Shown: positions 1-6,273, numbered from the stretch's first letter. The stretch: DNA of 9,623 nucleotides from JAOTYV01 sp041557595 (GCA_041557595.1 JBFFGE010000176.1:1-9623); one strand, 5' to 3'. Notes: a model not told the origin generated them from the letters alone. Made by a program: numbers and translations.

Positions 1-115
1 CAGTGTGCTCCGCTTCTTTTTTACGGGCTTTTTCTCGTTCGCTCAGAGCCTGTTCGTATTTTTTTTGGTTGGCCCTGAATTTCTCCTCCGCTTTCGATCG
101 TACTGATTTCAACAT
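1..115 (-). CDS. Small highly charged protein, N-terminal part (runs off the window)
   Basis: The minus strand opens with ATG at 115-113 and stays open for at least 38 codons to the window edge. The visible protein starts MLKSVRSKAEEKF and is dominated by Lys, Glu, Arg, Gln and Ala with almost no hydrophobic stretch. It should therefore form a single amphipathic or coiled helix and be soluble. A strong AGGAGG at 125-130 sits 9 nt upstream of the ATG, which makes this reading much better supported than the overlapping plus-strand frame, which is Ser/Phe-rich and has no ribosome binding site. I recall similar short Lys/Glu-rich proteins from alphaproteobacteria with no assigned function, but I cannot name a family. 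The C-terminus is outside the window, so the full length is unknown. Confidence 0.7.
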   Translation of the reverse strand, partial: MLKSVRSKAEEKFRANQKKYEQALSEREKARKKEAEHT

Positions 116-124
116 ACCGGCAAT

Positions 125-130
125 CCTCCT
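125..130 (-). promoter_or_regulatory. Ribosome binding site of the small charged protein
   Basis: Minus-strand AGGAGG lies 9 nt before the ATG at 115. It is a full anti-16S match and is the main reason to accept a coding region at the window edge. Confidence 0.7.
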
Positions 131-179
131 GCTCTATTCGATGATTCATGGGTGGCCGCCGCGCCATCCGATGCGCAAT

Positions 180-206
180 CGAGGCATGCGTTTTTTGGCT
201 GCCTCG
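180..206 (-). terminator. Hairpin downstream of the response regulator
   Basis: CGAGGCA (180-186) and TGCCTCG (200-206) form a perfect 7-bp stem with a 13-nt loop. It lies 33-59 nt past the stop codon of the regulator gene. No U-run follows the 3' arm on the minus strand, so intrinsic termination is uncertain. It could instead be a leader structure of the downstream small gene. Confidence 0.3.
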
Positions 207-238
207 GCCAAGTTGGCGTTTCTATGAAGGCGCAACAA

Positions 239-928
239 TCAGTTCGGTCGGTCCGCGGCGTCGTTGGCCGGCACGGATATATGAGACGGCAGATAGCCGT
301 TGCGGTGCGCCCAGATCGCCGCCTGCGTCCGGTTCCTGACCTTGATTTTGCGCAGGAGGCTCTTGATGTGAACTTTGATTGTCGCCTCGGTGATGCTCAA
401 GCGGCGAGCGATGAGTTTGTTCGATTCGCCGGAAAGGAGGCATATCATGGTTTCGATCTCCCGGTGGGAGAGGCCGTGTTCGTTGTCCTCCGGCGCGGTA
501 TTTGGCCGCTGTATCCGCACGTTTTCCACAAGCATCCCGGCCAGATAGGTCGGAAAAACCGTTTCCCCCAATACGACCAGCTGCAATGACTTGAGGAGTG
601 CCTCGGGCGCGATATCCGTTGTCAGGAAGCCGCTAACCCCGGCTGCCAGACAGGCGGCCAGCGTTGCCATGCGGACCTGACTGTCCAGGACAACAAGGGG
701 CGTTTCGGGGTAGATCGCGCGAAGCCGCTCCAGGGTATCCAGGACGGCTTTGGGATCGCGCGGACAGTCCAAAAGAGCAACGTCCGGTTCGGGTGCGGCA
801 TCGGGTTCGATCATGGCGACGTCGGAAACTTCGCCGATCACCGAGAACGGCGACCCTTCAAAAATATTCCTGAGACTCGCATGGGACAATTTGTTGGGAC
901 CGACCAGCAACAATGTGGAAGCGTGCAT
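239..928 (-). CDS. NarL/FixJ-family response regulator with degenerate receiver domain
   Basis: 229 aa, usual length for a NarL/FixJ regulator; a cytoplasmic DNA-binding transcription factor. Residues about 1-125 form a receiver-like domain and about 151-212 a LuxR-type helix-turn-helix (LSHREIETM, GESNKLIARRLSI, TIKVHIKSLLRK, NRTQAA), followed by a short tail. Asp54 (ALLDCP) is in the phospho-acceptor position. The acidic pair normally after the first strand (VDDH in relatives) is VGPN here, and the invariant Lys of the GYLLKD-type motif is Thr104 (GFLTTD). The switch Ser/Thr position reads Asp82-Ser83. The domain may therefore not be phosphorylated normally, and the protein may act without a kinase; none is encoded nearby. 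GAAAGGG lies a few bases before the ATG at 928. It diverges from the lactonase-dioxygenase operon and might control it, but that is only inferred from position. Confidence 0.9.
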   Translation of the reverse strand: MHASTLLLVGPNKLSHASLRNIFEGSPFSVIGEVSDVAMIEPDAAPEPDVALLDCPRDPKAVLDTLERLRAIYPETPLVVLDSQVRMATLAACLAAGVSGFLTTDIAPEALLKSLQLVVLGETVFPTYLAGMLVENVRIQRPNTAPEDNEHGLSHREIETMICLLSGESNKLIARRLSITEATIKVHIKSLLRKIKVRNRTQAAIWAHRNGYLPSHISVPANDAADRPN

Positions 929-974
929 GATGGCCCTTTCAATGTTGCGGTCGTCGGCGGTACGTCCCTTCCTA

Positions 975-1004
975 ACTATATGGAGTTTCTGTTTGTATAA
1001 GCAA
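975..1004 (-). promoter_or_regulatory. Possible sigma-70 promoter for the response regulator
   Basis: On the minus strand TTGCTT (999-1004) and TATAGT (975-980) are separated by 18 bp. The -10 matches TATAAT at 5 of 6 positions and the -35 matches at 3 of 6. It lies about 50 bp upstream of the ATG at 928. In AT-rich DNA such matches arise by chance, so this is tentative. Confidence 0.25.
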
Positions 1005-1340
1005 GAATTAGATAAATATAATCCTGTTGAAAGTGTCCGATGCAGGAATAAAAATAGAATTCATGATAATAAATATAGCTTAATAATTTTAATTCTATTA
1101 TGTATAAATAGTTTATTTTTTCCGTAATGGTGAAGTATTAATCTGTGTGTTCTGTGGGTATCGAAAAGAATATGGATAAATTTCGAATTTCATCTTGATT
1201 TTCGTTTCTGGTGCCGACACGCGTGGTTGATCCACATCGCCCTCGGTCGTGCGCCCGGTCCGCAGTCTGCTAAAGTTGAATGCGCCGGCGCGTACGATGC
1301 ACCCTGTGCCATCGCCCGGACATCACCGGACCAGCACATC

Positions 1341-1346
1341 GAAAGG
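1341..1346 (+). promoter_or_regulatory. Ribosome binding site that sets the lactonase start
   Basis: GAAAGG lies 8 nt before the ATG at 1355. The frame is open upstream to 1280, but the extra 25 residues are Arg/Cys-rich and family-unlike, and no binding site precedes them. The start at 1355 is therefore preferred. Confidence 0.6.
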
Positions 1347-1354
1347 CACGCACG

Positions 1355-2251
1355 ATGAACGACCTGCCCGACATTCTCGAGACGGCCGATGCGGAGCGGC
1401 ATGCGACAGGATACGTCTTCACCGAAGGTCCTTTATGGCACCCGGACGGGTTTTATTACTTCAACGATATCCATCCCGGCGCCTTGTATCGGCTGAAACT
1501 CGGCGATGCTCCCGAGCTGATCCGAAGAACCGAAGGCGGCAACGGCATGACCTTCGATCTGCAAGGGCGCTTGATCCATTGCGAGGGGTCGGGCAATCGG
1601 GTCAGCCGCACGGAATTGGACGGCACGGTGACGACGCTGGTCGACCGCTTCGAAGGCGGACGCTTCAACCGCCCGAACGACGTCGTGTGCCATTCGGATG
1701 GCAGTCTGTATTTTACCGATCCGTCGATGCGCGTTCCCTTCGCGAACCGGGAACAGCCGCGACCCGAGGGCGAAGACGGCGTCTGGGGCGGCGCGCGCGT
1801 CTATCGCGTAGGCCCGGACGGCGATATTTCCGCCGTCGTAAGTGGCGAATATCCCAACGGTCTCGCCTTTTCGCCGGATGAGCGCACGCTGTATATCGCC
1901 AATACCCGGTGGACGAAATACATCCTCGCGATCGATATCGATCCCGCCGGCACCCTGCTGCGGCGCCGGATTTTCGCCGATCTGAGCGCGGGCGACGCAC
2001 CGGGCGCGCCGGACGGCATCAAGGTCGATACGCTGGGCCGTGTTTTTTGCACCGGTCCCGGCGGCATCTGGGTCAACGAGCCGGATGGCCGCCATGTCGG
2101 AATCATTCAACTGCCGGAGCAGGCGGTCAACTTCACTTTCGGCGGGGAGGATCAGCGTACGCTGTTCGTTACCGCGGTCACTTCCGTCTACACCATGCGG
2201 CTCAAGACGCCGGGCCTCCCGCACCCATGGTATCGGCTGTACAAGGGCTAG
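1355..2251 (+). CDS. SMP-30/gluconolactonase/LRE-family lactonase
   Basis: 298 aa, typical for the SMP-30/gluconolactonase six-bladed beta-propeller family, which hydrolyses sugar and other lactones using one divalent metal. The family metal and active-site residues are all visible: Glu24 in FTEGPLW, Asn108 in RPNDVV, Asn168 in YPNGLAFS and Asp220 in PDGIKVD. Repeated propeller-strand motifs include GSLYFTDPS, RTLYIANT and GRVFCTGPGGIWV. There is no signal peptide, so it is probably cytoplasmic. The next gene starts 98 nt downstream on the same strand and encodes a 2-oxoglutarate dioxygenase. This suggests that the natural lactone comes from, or feeds, the oxidation done by that pair. The substrate cannot be told from sequence. 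Assignment to the family is very secure; 'gluconolactonase' as a specific activity is not. Confidence 0.92.
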   Translation: MNDLPDILETADAERHATGYVFTEGPLWHPDGFYYFNDIHPGALYRLKLGDAPELIRRTEGGNGMTFDLQGRLIHCEGSGNRVSRTELDGTVTTLVDRFEGGRFNRPNDVVCHSDGSLYFTDPSMRVPFANREQPRPEGEDGVWGGARVYRVGPDGDISAVVSGEYPNGLAFSPDERTLYIANTRWTKYILAIDIDPAGTLLRRRIFADLSAGDAPGAPDGIKVDTLGRVFCTGPGGIWVNEPDGRHVGIIQLPEQAVNFTFGGEDQRTLFVTAVTSVYTMRLKTPGLPHPWYRLYKG

Positions 2252-2349
2252 GCATGCGTCGACGGTCGGAGTCTTGCTCAAGGAGAAGTAATTCGGGGAT
2301 ACTATTCGACGCTTGAAAAAACCAACGGAGAACGTGGGAGTTCATTAGG

Positions 2350-3261
2350 ATGCAGGCGAGTGGCGTGCCTACGGATCGCGGATACGCGGGCGCTGAGACG
2401 TATCGGATCGGGCCGATTACCGTCGATCCGGCGACGCCGGCGATCGGCGCCGAAATCCGGGATGTCGATATTTCCCGTGCGCTCGATGCGGAAACGGTCG
2501 TGGCGATCAAGCAGGCGTGGCATGCGCATCTGGTTCTGTTGTTCCGCGGGCAGACGCTGACGCCGGAACAGCAAATCCACTTTTCCTCCTATTTCGGCCT
2601 GCCGCAGAGCCCCAATCGCACGTCCTACACGCCGATGACCGAGCAATACCCGGAAATTGTCGAGGTCATGAATGTCGGGATGGACCAGGAGCGTCTCGAC
2701 CGGAGCCTGGGCAGTGCGGAGGCCTTTTGGCACACCGATATGTCGTACAAGGAAATACCGCCCGCCGCGAGTGCGCTGTATTCGCGGGAGATCCCGCCGT
2801 CGGGCGGCAATACCTGCGTGTGCAACATGTACATGGCCTATGACGATTTGCCGCCGGATCTGCTCAACCAGATCGAGGGACGCAAGGCGGTGCATGACGC
2901 CAGCCGCAACAGCGCCGGCCGGCTTCGCCCGGGTTTCGAGGATGAGCAGGATCCCCGCAAGACGCCGGGGCCGCATCATCCGCTGATTCGCACGCATCCG
3001 GAAACCGGACGCAAGGCGCTGTTCCTCGGCCGCCGGCCCTACAGCTACATTCCGGGACTGTCGCTGGAGGATAGCGACGCCCTGCTCGATCGGCTGTGGG
3101 CCCATGCAGCGCAGGAACAATACGCCTGGTGCCATTCCTGGGCGGTCGGTGATTTGTTGCTGTGGGACAATCGCTGCGCCATGCATCGGCGCGATCCGTT
3201 CGACATGAAACATCGTCGGGTTATGCACCGGACCCAAATCGCCGGTGTCCGGCCCTATTGA
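2350..3261 (+). CDS. TauD/TfdA-family Fe(II)/2-oxoglutarate dioxygenase (copy 1)
   Basis: 303 aa, normal for TauD/TfdA enzymes, which hydroxylate a substrate while converting 2-oxoglutarate and O2 to succinate and CO2, often releasing sulfite, an aldehyde or another leaving group. The iron triad is intact: His128 and Asp130 in FWHTDMSY, and His279 in NRCAMHRRDPF. Thr155 (SGGNTC) lies 27 residues after His128, as in TauD where this Thr contacts 2-oxoglutarate. Arg290 (distal His +11) fits the 2-oxoglutarate-binding Arg. Arg294 (+15) fits the Arg that in TauD contacts the taurine sulfonate, pointing to an anionic substrate. GGGAG at 2336-2340 precedes the ATG by 9 nt. It shares an apparent operon with the upstream lactonase and the downstream paralogue (42-nt gap). 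The substrate is unknown; 'taurine dioxygenase' would be over-annotation. Confidence 0.93.
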   Translation: MQASGVPTDRGYAGAETYRIGPITVDPATPAIGAEIRDVDISRALDAETVVAIKQAWHAHLVLLFRGQTLTPEQQIHFSSYFGLPQSPNRTSYTPMTEQYPEIVEVMNVGMDQERLDRSLGSAEAFWHTDMSYKEIPPAASALYSREIPPSGGNTCVCNMYMAYDDLPPDLLNQIEGRKAVHDASRNSAGRLRPGFEDEQDPRKTPGPHHPLIRTHPETGRKALFLGRRPYSYIPGLSLEDSDALLDRLWAHAAQEQYAWCHSWAVGDLLLWDNRCAMHRRDPFDMKHRRVMHRTQIAGVRPY

Positions 3262-3303
3262 TCCGGCGGCGCCCGGCCAGAACGACACGCAAGGGAGGCT
3301 CTC

Positions 3304-4170
3304 GTGACGGTAGAAATCATTCCAACGGATGCAAAACTCGGCGCCGAAATCCGGGGTATCAACATATCCGAGCCCATCGCCACGGATGACCAGGCCGAAC
3401 TGCGCGCGGCGCTGGCCAGACACATGGTGCTTATTTTCCGGAACCAATCCGTTTCGGTGGATGACCATATCCGGTTCGCGCAAGTCTTCGGCGATCTTGG
3501 CGCGATTGCCGACACGTTGCTCGGGATCGGAAGAAGGCCCTATCAGCCGGACGAAATACCGGAATGCATGAGCGTCATTTCAAACATCAAGGTCGACGGC
3601 AAGAAAATCGGCAGCCTCGGCGACGGCGAGTGTTTCTGGCACACGGATAGCTGTTTCGCGGATACGCCGCCATCGGCCAGCACGCTCTATTCGGTCGAGC
3701 TGCCGCCCGAAGGCGGCAACACCGCGTTTCTCGATATGGTCGACGCGCTCGAAACGCTGCCGCAAGCCTTACGCGCCCGGATCGAGGGGCGGAGCATTCG
3801 CCATTCCCAAGTCTATGACAGCACCGGCGCGAAGCGTCCCGCCTTCGACGAAGTATCGGACATCACGAAGGCGCCCGGCCCGGTGCATCCGATCGTCCGG
3901 ACTATCCCGGAAAGCGGGCGGCAATGCCTCTATCTCGGCCGCCGGTTGGGCGCCTATGTGGTCGGGCTTCCGGTAGAGGAAAGCGAAGATCTGCTGGACG
4001 AATTGTGGGCTCACACGGTGCGCGACCAGCGGGTCTTCTCGCACCGCTGGAACCTGGGCGATCTGATCGTCTGGGATAACCGCTTCACGATGCACCACCG
4101 CGATCCGTTCGACCCCAACGCGCGCCGCCGCCTGCACAAAGTCCAGGTCGCCGGCGAACGGCCGGTTTAG
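3304..4170 (+). CDS. TauD/TfdA-family Fe(II)/2-oxoglutarate dioxygenase (copy 2)
   Basis: 288 aa, starting with GTG at 3304, with GGGAGG at 3293-3298 five nt upstream. It is a clear paralogue of the preceding enzyme: both share GAEIR near the N-terminus, FWHTD, SxLYSxELPPxGGNT-like spacing, an LGRRxxxYxxGL segment and HxRDPFD near the C-terminus. The iron ligands are His113, Asp115 and His264. Thr140 (His113 +27) and Arg275 (His264 +11) fit 2-oxoglutarate binding. The residue at His264 +15, Arg in copy 1 and in TauD, is Lys279 here. The region before the first His is also longer and different (GIGRRPYQPDE, then KVDGKKIGSLGDGE), so the substrate pocket probably differs. The two copies may act on related substrates or on consecutive steps. 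A heterodimer is possible but nothing in the sequence demands it. The gene ends 38 nt from the convergent E1 beta gene. Confidence 0.93.
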   Translation: MTVEIIPTDAKLGAEIRGINISEPIATDDQAELRAALARHMVLIFRNQSVSVDDHIRFAQVFGDLGAIADTLLGIGRRPYQPDEIPECMSVISNIKVDGKKIGSLGDGECFWHTDSCFADTPPSASTLYSVELPPEGGNTAFLDMVDALETLPQALRARIEGRSIRHSQVYDSTGAKRPAFDEVSDITKAPGPVHPIVRTIPESGRQCLYLGRRLGAYVVGLPVEESEDLLDELWAHTVRDQRVFSHRWNLGDLIVWDNRFTMHHRDPFDPNARRRLHKVQVAGERPV

Positions 4171-4182
4171 CCCGAACGAATC

Positions 4183-4219
4183 CGGGACGACGCGTGGTCA
4201 GCGTCGATTTATCGTCCCG
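4183..4219. terminator. Candidate bidirectional terminator between convergent operons
   Basis: CGGGACGA (4183-4190) pairs with TCGTCCCG (4212-4219). Within the same span CGACGC (4188-4193) can instead pair with GCGTCG (4201-4206) around a 7-nt loop. The element fills the gap between the convergent dioxygenase (stop 4170) and E1 beta (stop 4209-4211) genes and overlaps the E1 beta stop codon. No long U-run follows on either strand, so termination strength is uncertain. Confidence 0.4.
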
Positions 4220-5171
4220 CCGCCATGACCTTTCGAACACCGGCGACGATCTTGTTCCTGTCCGGGAAAACGTGGTCTTCCAGACCGGGACTGTAGGGGA
4301 TCGGTACCTGCAGCGCGCAGACCCGTTCGACCGGCGCCTTGAGCGCGGCGAAGGTGTCGGCGTCCTCGGTCGCCAGGGCCGAGATTTCGGCGGCCGCGCC
4401 CGCGGTCGGTCCGGCTTCGTCGGCAATCACCAGCCGGCCGGTTTTCCGCACCGAGGCGCGAATCGTCGCTGCATCCATCGGCACCAGGCTGCGCGGGTCG
4501 ACCACTTCGGCGGAAATGCCGTCGCCGGCCAGCGTTTCGGCCGCCGCCAACGCCTCGTGCACCAGCCAGGCAAGCGCCACGATGGTGACATCGCTGCCTT
4601 CCCGTTTGATGTCGGCCTTGCCCAGCGGAATGGTGTAGTCGTCCTCCGGCACGTCCCCTTTCAAATTGTTGAGCCTGCCAGACTCGAACAGGATCACCGG
4701 GTTGTCGTCGCGAATGGCGGTCTTGAGCATGCCCTTCATGTCATAGGGCGTCGACGGCAGGAGGATTTTCAGCCCCGCGACATTCATGAACATGGAATAG
4801 GGGCTTTGCGAATGTTGCGCGGCGCGCCGCGTGCCGCCGCCGACCGAGGCGCGGTACAGGATGGGAAACTTCACCTGGCCGCCGAACATGTAGTGGATCT
4901 TGGCCGCCTGATTAACGATCTGATCCATGGCGACGAAGGAAAACGTCACGCTGCTCCAGTTGACGATCGGCCGAAAGCCGGAGCCGGCGGCGCCGACGGC
5001 GATCCCGGTCAACGCGCCCTCGGCAATCGGCGTGGCGCGCACGCGGGACGCGCCGAATTCCTCGACCAGCGGCCGCGGCGCCTCGGTGGAAAGATGGAAG
5101 ACTTTCGGATCGCGCCGCATTTCTTCCGCGACCGCGTCCATGCCGGCCTGTGCGTAGCTGATTTCAGCCAT
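4209..5171 (-). CDS. ThDP-dependent 2-oxoacid dehydrogenase E1 component, beta subunit
   Basis: 320 aa, matching the beta subunits of alpha2beta2 E1 enzymes (pyruvate, branched-chain 2-oxoacid and acetoin dehydrogenases), cytoplasmic. The N-terminal pyrimidine-binding domain shows Glu51 (IAEGALTGIAVGAA), expected to activate ThDP, then MDQIVNQAAKIHYMFGGQ and the active-site His120 in AAQHSQS. The C-terminal transketolase-type domain begins near residue 190 (GSDVTIVALAWLVHEAL) and ends with PYSPGLEDHVFPD. ATG at 5171 is chosen because GGAGG sits at 5178-5182 and the start matches the family's usual MAEISYAQA-like beginning; the open frame extends further but without support. It overlaps the alpha-subunit stop by 8 nt, so translation is probably coupled. 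The substrate (pyruvate, acetoin or another 2-oxoacid) cannot be fixed from sequence. Confidence 0.94.
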   Translation of the reverse strand: MAEISYAQAGMDAVAEEMRRDPKVFHLSTEAPRPLVEEFGASRVRATPIAEGALTGIAVGAAGSGFRPIVNWSSVTFSFVAMDQIVNQAAKIHYMFGGQVKFPILYRASVGGGTRRAAQHSQSPYSMFMNVAGLKILLPSTPYDMKGMLKTAIRDDNPVILFESGRLNNLKGDVPEDDYTIPLGKADIKREGSDVTIVALAWLVHEALAAAETLAGDGISAEVVDPRSLVPMDAATIRASVRKTGRLVIADEAGPTAGAAAEISALATEDADTFAALKAPVERVCALQVPIPYSPGLEDHVFPDRNKIVAGVRKVMAAGR

Positions 5172-6156
5172 GGTGCGCCTCCGTATTCTCGGCCGCGAAC
5201 AAATCGTCCAACGCCGCTTCCGGGGGCGGGAAAGGGCTTGCCTGCGCAAAGGCGACCGAGGCTTCGATTTCCTGCAGGATCTCGTCGTCCATCGTTTGCC
5301 ATTCTTCGTCGCTGAGCTGTCCCTGCTGCTGCTTGAGGTGCTGCACGAGCCGGTCGATCGGATCCTTCTGCTTCCATTCCTCGATTTCGGCCGGCGGGCG
5401 ATAGTCGGGCTGATTCACTCTCTCCGTATGGGCGCGCCAGCGATAGGTCTTGCACTCGATCAGGGTCGGGCCGTCGCCGGCACGGGCGCGGGCGACGGCC
5501 TCCGTTGCCGCCTCATGGACCGCGAAGATGTCGTTGCCGTCGATCACGACGCCCGGAATGCCATACCCGGCGGCGCGCGCCGCGACATCTTGATACGCCA
5601 GGGTCTGCGTCGCGGGCGTTTGCGCCGCGTAGAGATTGTTCTCGCAGACATAGACCATCGGCAGCTTCCAGGCCGCGGCGATGTTGATGGATTCATGGAA
5701 CGGACCGGCGTTCGATGCGCCGTCGCCGAAGAACGACACCGCGACGCGGCCTTTGCCCTCGAGCTGCGCCGCCAGACCGGCCCCGGTTACAATGGGAATG
5801 CCGCCGGCGACAATGCCGTTGGCGCCCAGCATGCCGATGCCGAAATCGGCAATGTGCATGGACCCGCCCTTGCCCTTGCAGTACCCGGCTTCCCTGCCAT
5901 AGAGCTCGGCCATCATGCGGTTGAGGTCGGCGCCCTTGGCGATGCAATGGCCGTGCCCGCGATGCGTGCTGATGATCTGGTCGTCGCGATTGAGCGCCGC
6001 GCAAACGCCGACGGCGACCGCTTCTTCGCCGATATAGCAGTGCACCACGCCATAGATCGAGCCGTTGTGGAAATCGTCGGATGCGCGCTCCTCAAACCGG
6101 CGGATGGTCTGCATCTGGCGCAACATATCGCGCTGCTGTTCAGGAGAAAGGCTCAT
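5164..6156 (-). CDS. ThDP-dependent 2-oxoacid dehydrogenase E1 component, alpha subunit
   Basis: 330 aa, the usual length for the alpha subunit of alpha2beta2 E1 enzymes, which decarboxylate a 2-oxoacid (or cleave acetoin) on ThDP and pass the acyl group to a lipoyl E2. The ThDP/Mg motif is complete: GDG at 144-146 (FFGDGASN), Asn149 as likely metal ligand, and ENN at 172-174. Other family marks are HRGHGH (65-70), GYCKGKGGSMH (91-101) and the loop YRWRAHTERVNQPDYRPP near 238-255, where pyruvate enzymes usually have YRWRGH. The N-terminus has no targeting signal. A GAGG at 6167-6170 lies 10 nt before the ATG. It is the first gene of a two-gene unit with the beta subunit and is preceded by a conspicuous palindromic region. 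No E2 or E3 gene is adjacent. acoA/pdhA-type naming would be a guess. Confidence 0.94.
   Translation of the reverse strand: MSLSPEQQRDMLRQMQTIRRFEERASDDFHNGSIYGVVHCYIGEEAVAVGVCAALNRDDQIISTHRGHGHCIAKGADLNRMMAELYGREAGYCKGKGGSMHIADFGIGMLGANGIVAGGIPIVTGAGLAAQLEGKGRVAVSFFGDGASNAGPFHESINIAAAWKLPMVYVCENNLYAAQTPATQTLAYQDVAARAAGYGIPGVVIDGNDIFAVHEAATEAVARARAGDGPTLIECKTYRWRAHTERVNQPDYRPPAEIEEWKQKDPIDRLVQHLKQQQGQLSDEEWQTMDDEILQEIEASVAFAQASPFPPPEAALDDLFAAENTEAHHG
5178..5182 (-). promoter_or_regulatory. Ribosome binding site for E1 beta, inside the alpha gene
   Basis: Minus-strand GGAGG ends 6 nt before the beta ATG at 5171 and lies within the last codons of the alpha gene. With the 8-nt overlap (ATGGCTGA holds both the start and the stop) it supports coupled translation of the two subunits in equal amounts. 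Confidence 0.7.
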
Positions 6157-6196
6157 GGCGGCTATACCTCGATTGGTCGCACGGGATTTTCGGCTC

Positions 6197-6242
6197 GGTC
6201 TAGACCATTTCTTGTTTAAAATGACTCATGTGAAATGGTCTA
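6197..6242. promoter_or_regulatory. Palindromic operator candidate upstream of the E1 operon
   Basis: GGTCTAGACC (6197-6206) is a perfect 10-bp palindrome. Overlapping it, TAGACCATTTC (6201-6211) and GAAATGGTCTA (6232-6242) form a perfect 11-bp inverted repeat with a 20-nt spacer, and the spacer holds the palindromes TTTAAA (6215-6220) and ATGACTCAT (6221-6229). The core resembles the TGGTCTAGACCA-type sites of HutC-subfamily GntR regulators such as DasR. The element lies 41-86 nt upstream of the E1 alpha start. Operator function is inferred; no regulator gene of this type is in the window. Confidence 0.5.
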
Positions 6243-6273
6243 TCTCTCGGTTTTTACGCAAATACGTCGTCGC

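Larger units (their letters stand above)
929..1354. other. Gene-free, partly AT-rich divergent regulatory region
   Basis: No credible gene lies in these 426 bases. From about 961 to 1200 the DNA is only about 27% GC by hand count, while the flanking genes are clearly GC-rich. It contains a 9-bp inverted repeat (AATAGAATT at 1053-1061, AATTCTATT at 1091-1099) and many A/T runs and TpA steps. The part from 1200 to 1354 returns to high GC, includes the palindrome GCGCCGGCGC (1282-1291), and shows no convincing -35/-10 pair. The region sits between the divergent regulator and lactonase genes, so it probably holds the promoters and binding sites for both. Confidence 0.6.

Noticed and set aside
3..227. 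Plus-strand open frame of 74 codons at the left edge
   Set aside because: It is the mirror of the charged minus-strand gene, has a Ser/Phe/Arg-rich composition and no ribosome binding site.
927..1127. Possible small membrane protein on the plus strand ending in a hydrophobic Ile/Leu stretch
   Set aside because: The hydrophobicity follows from AT-rich DNA; no Shine-Dalgarno, and its start overlaps the first codons of the regulator gene.
1280..1354. N-terminal extension of the lactonase
   Set aside because: Arg/Cys-rich residues unlike the family, no ribosome binding site; GAAAGG supports the ATG at 1355.
1433..2281. Long minus-strand frames opposite the lactonase, and similar long frames opposite the dioxygenase, E1 and amidase genes
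   Set aside because: Typical antisense shadows in GC-rich genes; Arg/Ala/Asp-rich products with no domain motifs, and the opposite strands hold complete, motif-bearing enzymes.
2256..2312. Inverted repeat GCGTCGA/TCGACGC between the lactonase and dioxygenase genes
   Set aside because: Only 7 bp with a 43-nt spacer; too weak to call a terminator or operator.
5172..5249. N-terminal extension of E1 beta
   Set aside because: Overlaps the alpha gene further and gives Arg-rich residues; GGAGG and family alignment favour ATG 5171.
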